Source: Chitinophaga ginsengisegetis
GTDB taxonomy: Bacteria; Bacteroidota; Bacteroidia; Chitinophagales; Chitinophagaceae
Length of the DNA: 64,000 bases
Direction: 5' to 3'
Assembly (NCBI RefSeq): GCF_900168065.1
Contig: NZ_FUZZ01000002.1
Span: forward strand, 868,001 to 932,000
The notes beneath the pieces are model-generated. The model saw only the letters and a list, made by a program, of their open reading frames with translations, did not search any database and was not told where the DNA came from. Of the stretch, positions 50,100 through 58,869 are shown one piece after another; positions within the stretch are counted from its first letter, which is position 1; each line of letters begins with the position of its first letter. The position numbers and the translations under genes were made by a program.

Positions 50100-51281
50100 A
50101 TGAAATACGGTTATACAATTATACTTCTTGCAGGTATACTGACAACCAGTATGCAGCTGTTGGCACAAAAAACCACCCAGAAACCTCCGAATATCGGCGC
50201 CAGCTTTCTGCTGGTAAACCCCGATGCCAGGAGCAGCGGTACCGGGGACGCCGCCATCGGCCTGTCTCCGGATGCCAATTCCCTGTTTTCAAACGCCGCC
50301 AAAATAGTGTTTGCCGGCGACTGGGGCGTGAGCGCCAACTACTCCCCCTGGATGTGGGAGCTGAACAACAATAAGTCCAATATGGCTTATGTATCCGGCT
50401 ACAAAACTTGGAACGGAACAGAAGGCATAGGGCTTTCCATGAAGTACTTCAATTATGGCTCCGTTACTTTCCGGGATGATAACGGAACCGTGCTGCAGGA
50501 CTACAACCCCAAAGAATTTGCGATAGATGGCGCTTATGCCAGGAAGCTGGGAAACCATACATCACTGGCACTCAGCATCCGGTATATACGCAGCCAGCTG
50601 GGACAGGGTTCCTACAATAATATTCAGCAGAAACCCGCATCGGCAGTTGCAGGCGACATTGCCTATTACTACCAGAACAGTGTAGACAAGCTGGATTTCG
50701 GCAACCGCTACTGCTTTGGTGTAAGCATTACCAACATCGGCACGAAGCTGCAATACTCAGATGACAACAACAGGAAGAGTTTTCTGCCGATGAACCTTCG
50801 CATCGGTGGCGGCTATACGTTTGTGCACACACATGAACATGAATTTACCCTTTCCGTAGACATCAACAAACTACTGGTACCCACTCCCCCGCTGTATGCC
50901 CTGGATTCCAATGGCATGGAAACAAGCCAGATCCTGAAAGGAAAAGACCCTGACCGTGGCGTAGTGGAAGCGATGTTCTCTTCCTTTGGCGACGCGCCTG
51001 ACGGCTTCCACGAAGAGTTACGGGAATTCACTATCGGATCCGGTATTGAATACGCTTACAGACAGGCATTTTTTGTACGCGCCGGGTATTTCTACGAGCA
51101 TCCGAATAAGGGCTACCGGCAACATTTTTCCGCAGGACTGGGCGTACGCGTATCAAATCTTGCGCTGGATATCGCCTATCAGCTTCCTACCGGGGAAAGT
51201 TTAATACAGAAAAGAACCCTGAAATTCTCGCTGGTCTATAACATAGGCGGCACGCGGGACGAAGCAATTCAGCAACCATAA
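50100..51281 (+). CDS. PorV/PorQ-family outer-membrane protein
   Basis: This 393-residue protein has a signal peptide and the family N-terminus FLLVNPDARSSGTGDAAIGLSPDANSLFSNAAK. Repeated beta strands with aromatic ends follow, up to LAYN-like FSLVYNIGG. PorV shuttles type IX cargo to the surface attachment machinery; PorQ is a relative. Its neighbours (a sorting-domain protein before it, a giant secreted protein after it) suit this role. Whether it is the main PorV of the cell or a dedicated paralogue cannot be told here. Confidence 0.82.
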   Translation: MKYGYTIILLAGILTTSMQLLAQKTTQKPPNIGASFLLVNPDARSSGTGDAAIGLSPDANSLFSNAAKIVFAGDWGVSANYSPWMWELNNNKSNMAYVSGYKTWNGTEGIGLSMKYFNYGSVTFRDDNGTVLQDYNPKEFAIDGAYARKLGNHTSLALSIRYIRSQLGQGSYNNIQQKPASAVAGDIAYYYQNSVDKLDFGNRYCFGVSITNIGTKLQYSDDNNRKSFLPMNLRIGGGYTFVHTHEHEFTLSVDINKLLVPTPPLYALDSNGMETSQILKGKDPDRGVVEAMFSSFGDAPDGFHEELREFTIGSGIEYAYRQAFFVRAGYFYEHPNKGYRQHFSAGLGVRVSNLALDIAYQLPTGESLIQKRTLKFSLVYNIGGTRDEAIQQP

Positions 51282-51303
51282 ATCATCTACTAAAATATCC
51301 AAC

Positions 51304-51726
51304 ATGAAAAGCGAATCTATAACACCCAATAATATGAAATCACTGCTCATACTTGCATTTCTTTTGTTTGCCGGATTCATGCCCGGTGTTTTTGCACAGG
51401 AATCCGTAAAGCCGGAAAACACCGGCGGTAATACCGGAAAAGTAAGGGACCAGCTTTTCCCTACTTTTAAGAAAGATCTTGCTGATCTGAACCAAAGATC
51501 CACTTTGCCGCCGGCAGATCGGGCGGTAGTTTCAAAAGACACTAAATCCCGTCTTTTTACCAACTACCAGCCACAACGCCCTAATGCTGCACCCAAACTC
51601 CGTGCTTCCAAAACCAAACCTCTCCCTTCTGATAGCGCTGCAGTTGCAGCACCGGGTAACCAGGCCAGTAAAGCAGTTGTACCTATACCCAGCCAGGACG
51701 GCGGAACATCACCTAAAAAAAATTAA
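51304..51726 (+). CDS. Small secreted protein of unknown function
   Basis: 140 residues; the start may be the second ATG at 51334, which gives a cleaner signal peptide (KSLLILAFLLFAGFMPGVFAQ). The mature part is polar and rich in Pro, Lys, Ala and Ser without recognised motif, and it looks partly disordered. It lies 22 bp after the PorV-like gene and 23 bp before the collagen-like gene, so it is surely in the operon. Confidence 0.65.
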   Translation: MKSESITPNNMKSLLILAFLLFAGFMPGVFAQESVKPENTGGNTGKVRDQLFPTFKKDLADLNQRSTLPPADRAVVSKDTKSRLFTNYQPQRPNAAPKLRASKTKPLPSDSAAVAAPGNQASKAVVPIPSQDGGTSPKKN

Positions 51727-51749
51727 GCGCATCGTAAACTATCACAAAA

Positions 51750-54700
51750 ATGACTATTATGAAAAAGATATGCTACCTGACCTTTCTCCTGTTGACGGTA
51801 TCATTTCATATTGTATGGGCTCAAAGCGGATTAACCGGAACCAACTACCAGGCGGTAGCCCGCAATACAAATGGGACAGTACTCAGCAACCAGGCCTTAA
51901 CGGTGCGTTTTTCTATTTTGGGAGGTTCTGCAGCAGGACCTGTACAATACCAGGAAACACATAGTACTTCCACCAATACCGTGGGATTATTCACTTTACA
52001 GATCGGTAAAGGAACTCCCTTAACAGGCACGTACAGCGGTGTTCCCTGGGCGAATGCCAATCAGTATTTAAAAGTTGAAATATCAATAAACGGCGGCAAC
52101 TTCAGTGAGCTGGGTACTTCCCAGTTAATGAGTGTGCCGTACGCGCTGTTTGCAGCCAATGGCACTCCCGGTCCGGCCGGACCTGCGGGTGCTACCGGTC
52201 CGCAAGGCGCGAAGGGTGATCCCGGCGTAGCAGGACCTGTTGGTCCCATTGGACCGATAGGTCCCGCAGGAGCGGTAGGTCCGCAGGGAGCCAAAGGCGA
52301 TCCCGGTGTAGCTGGTCCGGTTGGTCCCGTTGGACCGGCAGGTCCACAGGGAGCCAAAGGTGATCCCGGTGTAGCTGGTCCGGTTGGTCCCGTTGGACCC
52401 GCTGGAGCGGTAGGTCCGCAGGGAGCAAAAGGCGATCCCGGCGTAGCTGGTCCGGTTGGTCCAATTGGACCAGCAGGAGCGGTAGGTCCGCAGGGAGCCA
52501 AAGGTGATCCCGGTGTGGCTGGCCCGGTTGGACCCATTGGACCCGCTGGAGCGGTAGGTCCGCAGGGAGCCAAAGGTGATCCCGGTGTGGCTGGCCCGGT
52601 TGGACCCATTGGTCCGGCAGGGGCGGTAGGACCAGCCGGCCCGCAAGGTGATCCGGGTGTTGCAGGTCCACAAGGTATTCAAGGCGTACCCGGTGTAGCC
52701 GGACCAGTTGGCCCGATGGGCCCTGCCGGTCCGGTGGGTCCACAGGGTCCTGCCGGCGATATTAACGGCATAGCCGCAGGCGGTGATCTGACCGGTACCT
52801 ATCCTAACCCACTTATCGGGAATGGAAAGGTAACACTGGCAAAAATTGCTGCAGGCGTTATTCCTACCACCCTCCCTCCCAACGGCCCTGCCGGAGGAGA
52901 TCTTTCAGGCACCTATCCCAACCCGGTTGTACAGGCCCTGCAGGGCAAGGCGGTGAGCAATGTAGCGCCTGTGGCAGGACAAATTCTCAAATTTGATGGT
53001 GCACAATGGGTAGCAGGCGCCCCTCCCGGAGGTGGTTTAACCCTTCCATTTGTAGCGACGGAAAATAATGCGGCTACACTTTTCAGCATTACCAATGATG
53101 GCGACGGCACTTCCCTGGAAGGAATCAACAATACTACCACCAGTAGTATTGCTGCAGTGAGGGGTATTGTTAACTCCACTTCTCCTGGTGGGTTTTCCAG
53201 CGCGGTAAGAGGTATCAATAATGGAACCGGTGGTTTGGGCATAGGTGTATGGGGTTCCCAGGCCGGTTCAGGCTGGGGCGTGTACGGCGTAACTCCTAAT
53301 GGACTTGGCGTGTATGGCAATAGCAGCGCTAACGGTATCGGCGTATATGCCAATAGTAATACAGGCACCGGGTTAACTGCCACCAGTAATAACGGTATTC
53401 CGGCGAGCATCTCCATTTTCAATAATGCCAATAACAATAGCGCTTTAAATGCCAACTCGGTAGGAAATGGTACGGTGGTGAATGTGACTACAAGCGGCAA
53501 CGGAGCCGGGGTACAAAGCAGCACAGGCGCCGGTTTTGCGGTTCACGGTATTACCAGTGCGCAAACCTCAGCTGGTGTTGTAGGAGATAATAACGGAAAT
53601 GGTGAGGCTGTTGTTGGAAGAACCACCAGCGACATTGCGGGGGCCGTAGTTGGCCGGAATGATGGCGGTGGTTATGGTGTACGCGGTTTTATTGCGACCA
53701 ACACCACAGGTACCGCAGTAGGCGTATTGGGCCAGGTAGGTTTAAACAACAGTACCGGAAGAGCCGGACGTTTTGAGAATTTCAATGCCACCAATACCAC
53801 CGGGAATACTTTGGAAGTGGCATCCAATGGTAATGGTAATATACCGGATAATACACAGGGTAATGCTTCTTCCTTCCTGTTAGACAACACCAATAGTGTG
53901 GGCGCTGCTGTAAGGGCTGAGGTAAATACCATTTTTGGCAACTTCGGCGCAGCCGGAGTATTTGGCGTTTCCTCCGGCACCGGCGGACGTGCCGGTTTGT
54001 TCTACGCTTCTAACCCGGCTGGTAATGGCGCGTCGCTGATCGCGTTGACAGATGGTAATGGCAATGCCATTACCGCCAATGCCGGCAAAGATGGCAACGG
54101 GGTAGAAACCAATATAGACGGAGCAGGTAATGCCCTGTATGCCTGGGTGCCTACTTTTGCCACAGGCAGGGCAGGCAGGTTTGAAATCTTTAATGACAAT
54201 AATGACAATGAGGTTATTACGGTTAAAACAGTGGGTAACGGTATTGCCGGTAGCTTCAATGTAGACAGGACAACAGGTACTTCCCCCGCTGTAAAAGGAG
54301 AAGTGAATTCCATGTTTGCCAATTTCGGAACAGCAGGGATTTTCGGTCAGTCGTCTGGTACAGGAGGATACGGTGGGTTATTTTATTCTTCCAATCCGGC
54401 AGGTAGCGGTCCTGCCGTACTAGCGCTTACAGAAGGTAGTGGCAATGGCATAACTGCCAATGCCGGTGGCAACGGCGATGGTGTTGAAGCTTCCTGCGAT
54501 GGAGGCGGGAATGCCATTTCCGGCTTTATACCCAACTTCGGAACAGGTAAAGCCGGCAGGTTTGCCAACTTTAATAATGCCAACGGGCAGCCGGTGGTGC
54601 ACGTTACTACCACAGGTACCGGCAACACCCTGCTTATTAACCATCAGGGACCATCCGGCAGTATTGCGGTATTCCAGAGTGCCAGCGTCAATGTGGCCCG

Positions 54701-55166
54701 TATTAATAAAGCAGGAAGGGGATTCTTTAACGGTGGTACCCAGGCCAGTGGCGCCGATGTGGCGGAATCATTTGCAGTAGCCGGAGCGCGTATGGGTTAC
54801 GAAGCCGGGGATGTACTGGTGATTTCCACCCATACAGACCGGATGGTGGAAAAATCATCTGAGCCCTATTCTACCCTGGTAGCGGGGGTATTTGCTACTA
54901 AACCAGGTTTGTTGTTAACTGAAAAGGACATTGATGCGAATTTAGATGAAGAAGTACCGATGGGTGTGATAGGCGTAATACCTACCAAAGTTTGTAATGA
55001 GAATGGCGCTATCCGTCGCGGAGATCTGCTGGTCACTTCCAGCAGGGCCGGTTATGCGATGAAGGCGGATATTGATAAAGTAAAGCCAGGTCAGGTACTT
55101 GGCAAGGCGCTGCAGGAATTCAGCGGTGCAGAAGGCAAGATCAATGTGCTGGTGAGTGTAAAATAA
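51750..55166 (+). CDS. Large secreted collagen-like protein
   Basis: 1138 residues. A signal peptide (to about 25) is followed by a beta-rich N-domain (26-137, with GTNYQAVARNTNGTVL), then about 66 Gly-X-Y triplets (138-335) built from a 24-residue repeat around GAKGDPGVAGPVGP. Two GGDLTGTYPNP motifs, typical of fibre proteins, come next. A long Gly/Asn-rich beta region has a duplicated segment of about 126 residues (near 720-850 and 850-975). The C-terminus (about 1010-1138) has GDVLVISTHTDRMVEKSSEPY, resembling a capping or attachment domain. It probably forms a trimeric surface fibre. No type IX sorting domain is seen at its end. The second ATG at 51759 is an alternative start. Confidence 0.85.
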   Translation: MTIMKKICYLTFLLLTVSFHIVWAQSGLTGTNYQAVARNTNGTVLSNQALTVRFSILGGSAAGPVQYQETHSTSTNTVGLFTLQIGKGTPLTGTYSGVPWANANQYLKVEISINGGNFSELGTSQLMSVPYALFAANGTPGPAGPAGATGPQGAKGDPGVAGPVGPIGPIGPAGAVGPQGAKGDPGVAGPVGPVGPAGPQGAKGDPGVAGPVGPVGPAGAVGPQGAKGDPGVAGPVGPIGPAGAVGPQGAKGDPGVAGPVGPIGPAGAVGPQGAKGDPGVAGPVGPIGPAGAVGPAGPQGDPGVAGPQGIQGVPGVAGPVGPMGPAGPVGPQGPAGDINGIAAGGDLTGTYPNPLIGNGKVTLAKIAAGVIPTTLPPNGPAGGDLSGTYPNPVVQALQGKAVSNVAPVAGQILKFDGAQWVAGAPPGGGLTLPFVATENNAATLFSITNDGDGTSLEGINNTTTSSIAAVRGIVNSTSPGGFSSAVRGINNGTGGLGIGVWGSQAGSGWGVYGVTPNGLGVYGNSSANGIGVYANSNTGTGLTATSNNGIPASISIFNNANNNSALNANSVGNGTVVNVTTSGNGAGVQSSTGAGFAVHGITSAQTSAGVVGDNNGNGEAVVGRTTSDIAGAVVGRNDGGGYGVRGFIATNTTGTAVGVLGQVGLNNSTGRAGRFENFNATNTTGNTLEVASNGNGNIPDNTQGNASSFLLDNTNSVGAAVRAEVNTIFGNFGAAGVFGVSSGTGGRAGLFYASNPAGNGASLIALTDGNGNAITANAGKDGNGVETNIDGAGNALYAWVPTFATGRAGRFEIFNDNNDNEVITVKTVGNGIAGSFNVDRTTGTSPAVKGEVNSMFANFGTAGIFGQSSGTGGYGGLFYSSNPAGSGPAVLALTEGSGNGITANAGGNGDGVEASCDGGGNAISGFIPNFGTGKAGRFANFNNANGQPVVHVTTTGTGNTLLINHQGPSGSIAVFQSASVNVARINKAGRGFFNGGTQASGADVAESFAVAGARMGYEAGDVLVISTHTDRMVEKSSEPYSTLVAGVFATKPGLLLTEKDIDANLDEEVPMGVIGVIPTKVCNENGAIRRGDLLVTSSRAGYAMKADIDKVKPGQVLGKALQEFSGAEGKINVLVSVK
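52200..52640 (+). repeat. Tandem coding repeat, mostly 72-bp units
   Basis: The collagen part contains about six near-identical DNA units with the core CCGCAGGGAGCCAAAGGTGA; one unit is shortened to 54 bp. Synonymous differences are few, so recent expansion or slippage is likely. Copy number may vary between strains. Confidence 0.8.
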
Positions 55167-55184
55167 GTGAGTCTGAAATAACGA

Positions 55185-55216
55185 AAGGCGGGCATCTCCG
55201 GATGTCCGCCTTTTTT
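55185..55216 (+). terminator. Terminator after the collagen-like gene
   Basis: AAGGCGGGCATC (55185-55196) and GATGTCCGCCTT (55201-55212) pair with one G-T position, followed by six T. Confidence 0.9.
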
Positions 55217-55280
55217 ATGCCGGTATCCCGGGTTAATGCTGTAATACTTAACGCGCGTGTCCGTCTCCGGGTATCAGCAC

Positions 55281-55315
55281 AAAAAGGCAAACAGCTCCAA
55301 AAGGAACTGTTTGCC
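55281..55315 (-). terminator. Terminator after rpsG
   Basis: GGCAAACAG (55286-55294) and CTGTTTGCC (55307-55315) with inner TCC/GGA pairs; the minus strand ends in five T. With it the two genes rpsL-rpsG form a closed operon separate from fusA. Confidence 0.82.
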
Positions 55316-55346
55316 AAATATATTGAGTTGCCTGTGAGGGCTATAA

Positions 55347-55814
55347 CTAGATTCTGAAGTGAGAGAAAGCTTTGTTCGCTTCTGCCATACGGTGAGTATC
55401 TTCTTTCTTCTTGAATGCTGCGCCTTCACCTTTGCTTGCTGCTACGATTTCGTTTGCGAGCTTATCAGCCATGCTTTTACCGTTTCTTTCGCCGGCGAAG
55501 CGTACCAACCATTTGATGCTCAGGGATATCTTTCTGTCCGGACGAACTTCCGCAGGAATCTGGAAGGTAGCACCACCGATACGGCGGCTTCTAACTTCTA
55601 CACCCGGAGTTACGTTAGCTAATGCTTTTCTCCAAACCTCGTAACCGTTTTCACCGGTCATCGTGCTTACCTTATCCACAGCATCGTAGAAAATTTTATA
55701 GGCAATGCTCTTTTTTCCTTGTTCCATTACGTTGTTAACAAAGCGGGTTACCAGCTTGTCATTGAACCGAGGATCCGGAGCCAGAGGCAATTTCTTTGCA
55801 GCTTGCTTTCTCAT
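55347..55814 (-). CDS. rpsG: Ribosomal protein S7
   Basis: 155 residues, a 30S head organiser. It starts MRKQAAKKLPLAPDPRFNDK and contains ANVTPGVEVRSRRIGGATFQ and the C-terminal MAEANKAFSHFRI. In many bacteria it represses the str operon. It follows rpsL by 29 bp. Confidence 0.97.
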   Translation of the reverse strand: MRKQAAKKLPLAPDPRFNDKLVTRFVNNVMEQGKKSIAYKIFYDAVDKVSTMTGENGYEVWRKALANVTPGVEVRSRRIGGATFQIPAEVRPDRKISLSIKWLVRFAGERNGKSMADKLANEIVAASKGEGAAFKKKEDTHRMAEANKAFSHFRI

Positions 55815-55843
55815 TTATTGAAAATTACGACTATTTATAATTA

Positions 55844-56224
55844 TTATTTTTTAGCCTTTTCCTTTTTAGTACCATATTTGGAACGGCTCTGCTTTCTGTC
55901 TTTCACACCTGCAGTATCCAGGGAACCGCGAACGATGTGGTAACGAACACCTGGTAAATCTTTTACCCTTCCACCACGGATCAGTACGATAGAGTGCTCC
56001 TGCAAGTTGTGACCTTCACCAGGGATATAGGCAATCACCTCAACTTTGTTGGTTAAACGCACTTTCGCTACTTTACGCAGAGCGGAGTTCGGTTTCTTAG
56101 GCGTGGTAGTGTATACACGAGTACAAACGCCACGACGCTGAGGGCAGCTATCTAATGCCCTGGACTTAGACTTAGCCCGGATAATTTCTCTTCCTTTTCT
56201 TACTAATTGTTGTATAGTAGGCAT
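55844..56224 (-). CDS. rpsL: Ribosomal protein S12
   Basis: 126 residues at the decoding centre. MPTIQQLVRKGREIIRAKSK begins the protein. The segments TTTPKKPNSALRKVAKVRL and GRVKDLPGVRYHIVRG carry the lysines whose change gives streptomycin resistance elsewhere; both are in the normal form here. Two possible promoters lie upstream. Confidence 0.98.
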   Translation of the reverse strand: MPTIQQLVRKGREIIRAKSKSRALDSCPQRRGVCTRVYTTTPKKPNSALRKVAKVRLTNKVEVIAYIPGEGHNLQEHSIVLIRGGRVKDLPGVRYHIVRGSLDTAGVKDRKQSRSKYGTKKEKAKK

Positions 56225-56293
56225 TCTTTACCTAGTTTTTTTATGTCGGTTTACAATGACATCCAAATTCCCCACAAAGGGAATTTGGGACGG

Positions 56294-56324
56294 CAAAGGT
56301 AAAACTATATGTGTGAATAACAAA
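56294..56324 (-). promoter_or_regulatory. Main promoter of rpsL-rpsG
   Basis: On the minus strand TTTG (56321-56324), 19 nt and TACCTTTG (56294-56301), followed by CCGTCCCAAATTC. The same design is found at rpsJ and fusA. Confidence 0.7.
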
Positions 56325-56422
56325 ATTGTTTCGAAAATATTTTTGCCGGAATGATCTCCTGGGTAAACAGGGAAAGGTCTTATTATTCTGGTAGCAGCTC
56401 AGGATTACCAAAAACCGGATTG

Positions 56423-56430
56423 CAAAGGTA
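56423..56430 (-). promoter_or_regulatory. Possible second promoter of rpsL-rpsG
   Basis: Another TACCTTTG on the minus strand, just downstream of the ilvE terminator. It would give a leader of about 190 nt. Confidence 0.4.
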
Positions 56431-56453
56431 TGATATCCGTTAGAAACTACCAT

Positions 56454-56484
56454 AAAAAAATAGGGCCTTTTTATCGGCCCTATT
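56454..56484 (-). terminator. Terminator after ilvE
   Basis: AATAGGGCC (56459-56467) and GGCCCTATT (56476-56484) pair; on the minus strand seven T follow. Confidence 0.88.
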
Positions 56485-56512
56485 CTCATGACGATAATAA
56501 TATATAAAACGC

Positions 56513-57613
56513 TTATTTCTTGTCTATTATGTAATTCCAGTGCCGGATATCGGTGGTGCGGCCGGTACGGATATCATCCAGGCGCTGGATTACTTCCGCC
56601 CCTACTTCATATTTGGTCGTATCCAGTTTGATTTTGGTATCCAGGTAATCGAGCTGTTCTACGTAGGCAACACTGGAGGCGGTGCCGGTACCAAATACTT
56701 CCCGGAGGGTTCCATTATTATAGGCAGTTACCACCTCATCGATGGAGATGGGTCTTTCTTCCACTTTAAGTCCCATGTCTGCCAGCACATCCATTACGCT
56801 GGCGCGGGTTACGCCTTCCAGGATGGTGCCCTGGGTGAGATCCGGTGTAATGGCCGTATTGCCGATGATGACGAAAACGTTCATGGTACCGCATTCCTGC
56901 AGGTATTTATGTTCGTAGCCATCCACCCAGAGGATCTGGTCGTAGCCCTGTTTCTTTGCCTGCATGGTGGGGTACATGGTACCGCCGTAATTGCCCGCAG
57001 CCTTGGCGAAACCAACGCCACCGGGGAAAGCGCGTACATATTTATCCTGCACCAGTAATTTGATGGGTTTATTAAAATAAGCGCCGGAAGGTGAGTTGAT
57101 GATGGCAAACTTATAGGTATCAGAAGGGCGGACACCAATAAATTCATCTGCCGCAATCATAAAAGGACGCAGGTAGAGGGAACAGCCCTCACCGGTGGGT
57201 ACCCAGTTGCGGTCCAGGTCTATCAGTAAATCCAATCCGCCTATAAACAACCACTCCGGTACCTGGGGCATCCCCATTCTTTCGGCAGAGGTGTTAAAGC
57301 GTTTATAGTTATCATATGGCCTGAAGATCATGGGGTGACCTTCCGGATCTTTATAAGCTTTAATTCCTTCAAAAATGGCCTGCCCGTAGTGCCAGGCTGC
57401 ATTTGAAGGACTTACAGACAGGTTCTGGAAAGGCAGTATCTCCGCATTTTTCCATTCTTTTCCATCGAAATCGGCCACCAGCATATGGTCGGCATACATT
57501 TTACCAAATGCCAGGTTGTTGAAATCAACCTCACTCAGCCTGCTTCGCGTAGTTTTGGTGACTTTGATCTTCTGAAGTGCCTCTTCCTTAACTGTTGATT
57601 TATCTACCATCAT
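56513..57613 (-). CDS. ilvE: Branched-chain amino acid aminotransferase
   Basis: This fold-type IV PLP enzyme makes or degrades Leu, Ile and Val. Its 366 residues correspond to the long BCAT form. Seen are WHYGQAIFEGIKAY (74-87), LYLRPFMIA, the PLP lysine Lys204 in GFAKAAGNYGG, and VFGTGTASSV near the C-terminus binding the cofactor phosphate. It is a single gene with a terminator; no leader peptide rich in branched-chain codons was seen. Confidence 0.94.
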   Translation of the reverse strand: MMVDKSTVKEEALQKIKVTKTTRSRLSEVDFNNLAFGKMYADHMLVADFDGKEWKNAEILPFQNLSVSPSNAAWHYGQAIFEGIKAYKDPEGHPMIFRPYDNYKRFNTSAERMGMPQVPEWLFIGGLDLLIDLDRNWVPTGEGCSLYLRPFMIAADEFIGVRPSDTYKFAIINSPSGAYFNKPIKLLVQDKYVRAFPGGVGFAKAAGNYGGTMYPTMQAKKQGYDQILWVDGYEHKYLQECGTMNVFVIIGNTAITPDLTQGTILEGVTRASVMDVLADMGLKVEERPISIDEVVTAYNNGTLREVFGTGTASSVAYVEQLDYLDTKIKLDTTKYEVGAEVIQRLDDIRTGRTTDIRHWNYIIDKK

Positions 57614-57745
57614 GGTTAATCGATTTTATCTCAATATTTTTACATTTTAATCGCTGTGCCACCGGAACCCTATCAGGACCGGCAGTGCAAATAAACTGAT
57701 TTTTCCCCAGAGGGGGTTTTCACATTAAACTAAACGATAATAAAT

Positions 57746-58243
57746 ATGTCGCTTGAGCAAACCCAACTTGATCCGTACTTTCTGGCTAAAATCTTTACCC
57801 AGCCAATCATTCCCGGGAAAAGCATGCCGGCTGAAGCCGTAGAAAAAGTGGCGCCCAAAGTCAAATATTTAGGAGAAAATCAAAAAAACATTGCGCTCTT
57901 CATACAAAACGAAAACGAAGCGTACTTAAACGAAGAATTATTCAACCTCCTCACTAATATATTAAATGCCTGTAAACTGGGGATGCAGGATGTATCGCTT
58001 ATTAACGTAATCCACTACCCTTCCCTCGCGTTTCCCGCCTGGCAGGCTGCCGTGAAGATAGAACGGAGCGTTGTATTTGGGATTGCACCGGAACAACTTG
58101 GGTTAAATGATATTCCATTGTATCAGCTGGTAACTGTAAACGGTACCACGTTATTGTTTTCCGATGAGCTATCCCTGATAGGCAGCGATAAAGTACTGAA
58201 AGCCAGGCTATGGGCCGGGTTAAAACAATTATTAGGCATTTAA
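57746..58243 (+). CDS. Conserved-looking protein of unknown function
   Basis: 165 residues, soluble, no signal peptide. The central part has LFIQNENEAYLNEELFNLLTNILNACKLG, and the end reads VFGIAPEQLGLNDIPLYQLV, then LLFSDELSLIGSDKVLKARLWAGLKQLL. The pattern of a hydrophobic GI-P-LGL strand and a final LKxxLWxxLK helix recalls the fold of DNA polymerase III psi or uracil-glycosylase-like proteins, but this is a loose impression. It starts a run of four plus-strand genes with rdgB 21 bp downstream. Confidence 0.6.
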   Translation: MSLEQTQLDPYFLAKIFTQPIIPGKSMPAEAVEKVAPKVKYLGENQKNIALFIQNENEAYLNEELFNLLTNILNACKLGMQDVSLINVIHYPSLAFPAWQAAVKIERSVVFGIAPEQLGLNDIPLYQLVTVNGTTLLFSDELSLIGSDKVLKARLWAGLKQLLGI

Positions 58244-58264
58244 ATAAACTTCTTTTGCAATCAT

Positions 58265-58849
58265 ATGAAATTGATATTCGCTACCAATAACCCAAACAAA
58301 GTAAAAGAGTTCCGGTCGTTACTCGGTAACCAGTTTGAGATCGTTACCCTGCTGGAAGCCGGCATTGATATAGACATCCCGGAGCCACACGATACGCTGG
58401 AAGCCAATGCCACCGAAAAGTCGGCCACCATTCACCGGATGACCGGGGAAAACTGTTTTGCCGAAGATACCGGCCTGGAAATAGCAGCCCTCAACGGCGC
58501 GCCGGGTGTTTTATCTGCCCGCTACGCCGGGGAGCAGAAAGAAGCCGCCGACAACATCGCCAAAGTATTACAGGAGCTGGAAGGCCAGAACAACCGCAGT
58601 GCGCAGTTCCGCACTGTTATTTCCCTGATACTGGATGGCAAGGAACACCAGTTTGAAGGAGTGAGCAAAGGCCATATTACAACATCCGTTAAAGGAGAAA
58701 AGGGATTTGGCTACGATCCGATCTTTGTTCCGGAAGGCGAAACGCGCGCCTTTGCAGAAATGGATCTCACGGAAAAAAACAGGTACAGTCACCGGGCACG
58801 GGCCTTTGAGAAATTTGTGGCTTTCCTGAAACAAACAGCAAACGTTTAG
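58265..58849 (+). CDS. rdgB: Non-canonical purine NTP pyrophosphatase, RdgB/HAM1 family
   Basis: It hydrolyses ITP, dITP and XTP to keep them out of nucleic acids. The 194 residues show the N-terminal nucleotide-binding FATNNPNKVKEF, the catalytic FAEDTGLEIAALNGAPGVLSARYAG block, GFGYDPIFVPEGE and the final SHRARAFEKF. It lies between the unknown 165-residue gene and the thioesterase. Confidence 0.95.
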   Translation: MKLIFATNNPNKVKEFRSLLGNQFEIVTLLEAGIDIDIPEPHDTLEANATEKSATIHRMTGENCFAEDTGLEIAALNGAPGVLSARYAGEQKEAADNIAKVLQELEGQNNRSAQFRTVISLILDGKEHQFEGVSKGHITTSVKGEKGFGYDPIFVPEGETRAFAEMDLTEKNRYSHRARAFEKFVAFLKQTANV

Positions 58850-58869
58850 CATCTCCCTAAAAAATAAGT

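Noticed and set aside
52200..52640. Regularly spaced DNA repeats that might look like a CRISPR array
   Set aside because: The repeats are in frame, encode Gly-X-Y triplets and have no unique spacers.
52061..53524. Antisense frames of 180-200 codons opposite the collagen-like gene
   Set aside because: They arise from the Gly/Pro-rich codons and repeats of the plus-strand gene, which has a signal peptide and coherent domains. The antisense proteins are only low-complexity Pro/Gly or Arg/Asp strings.
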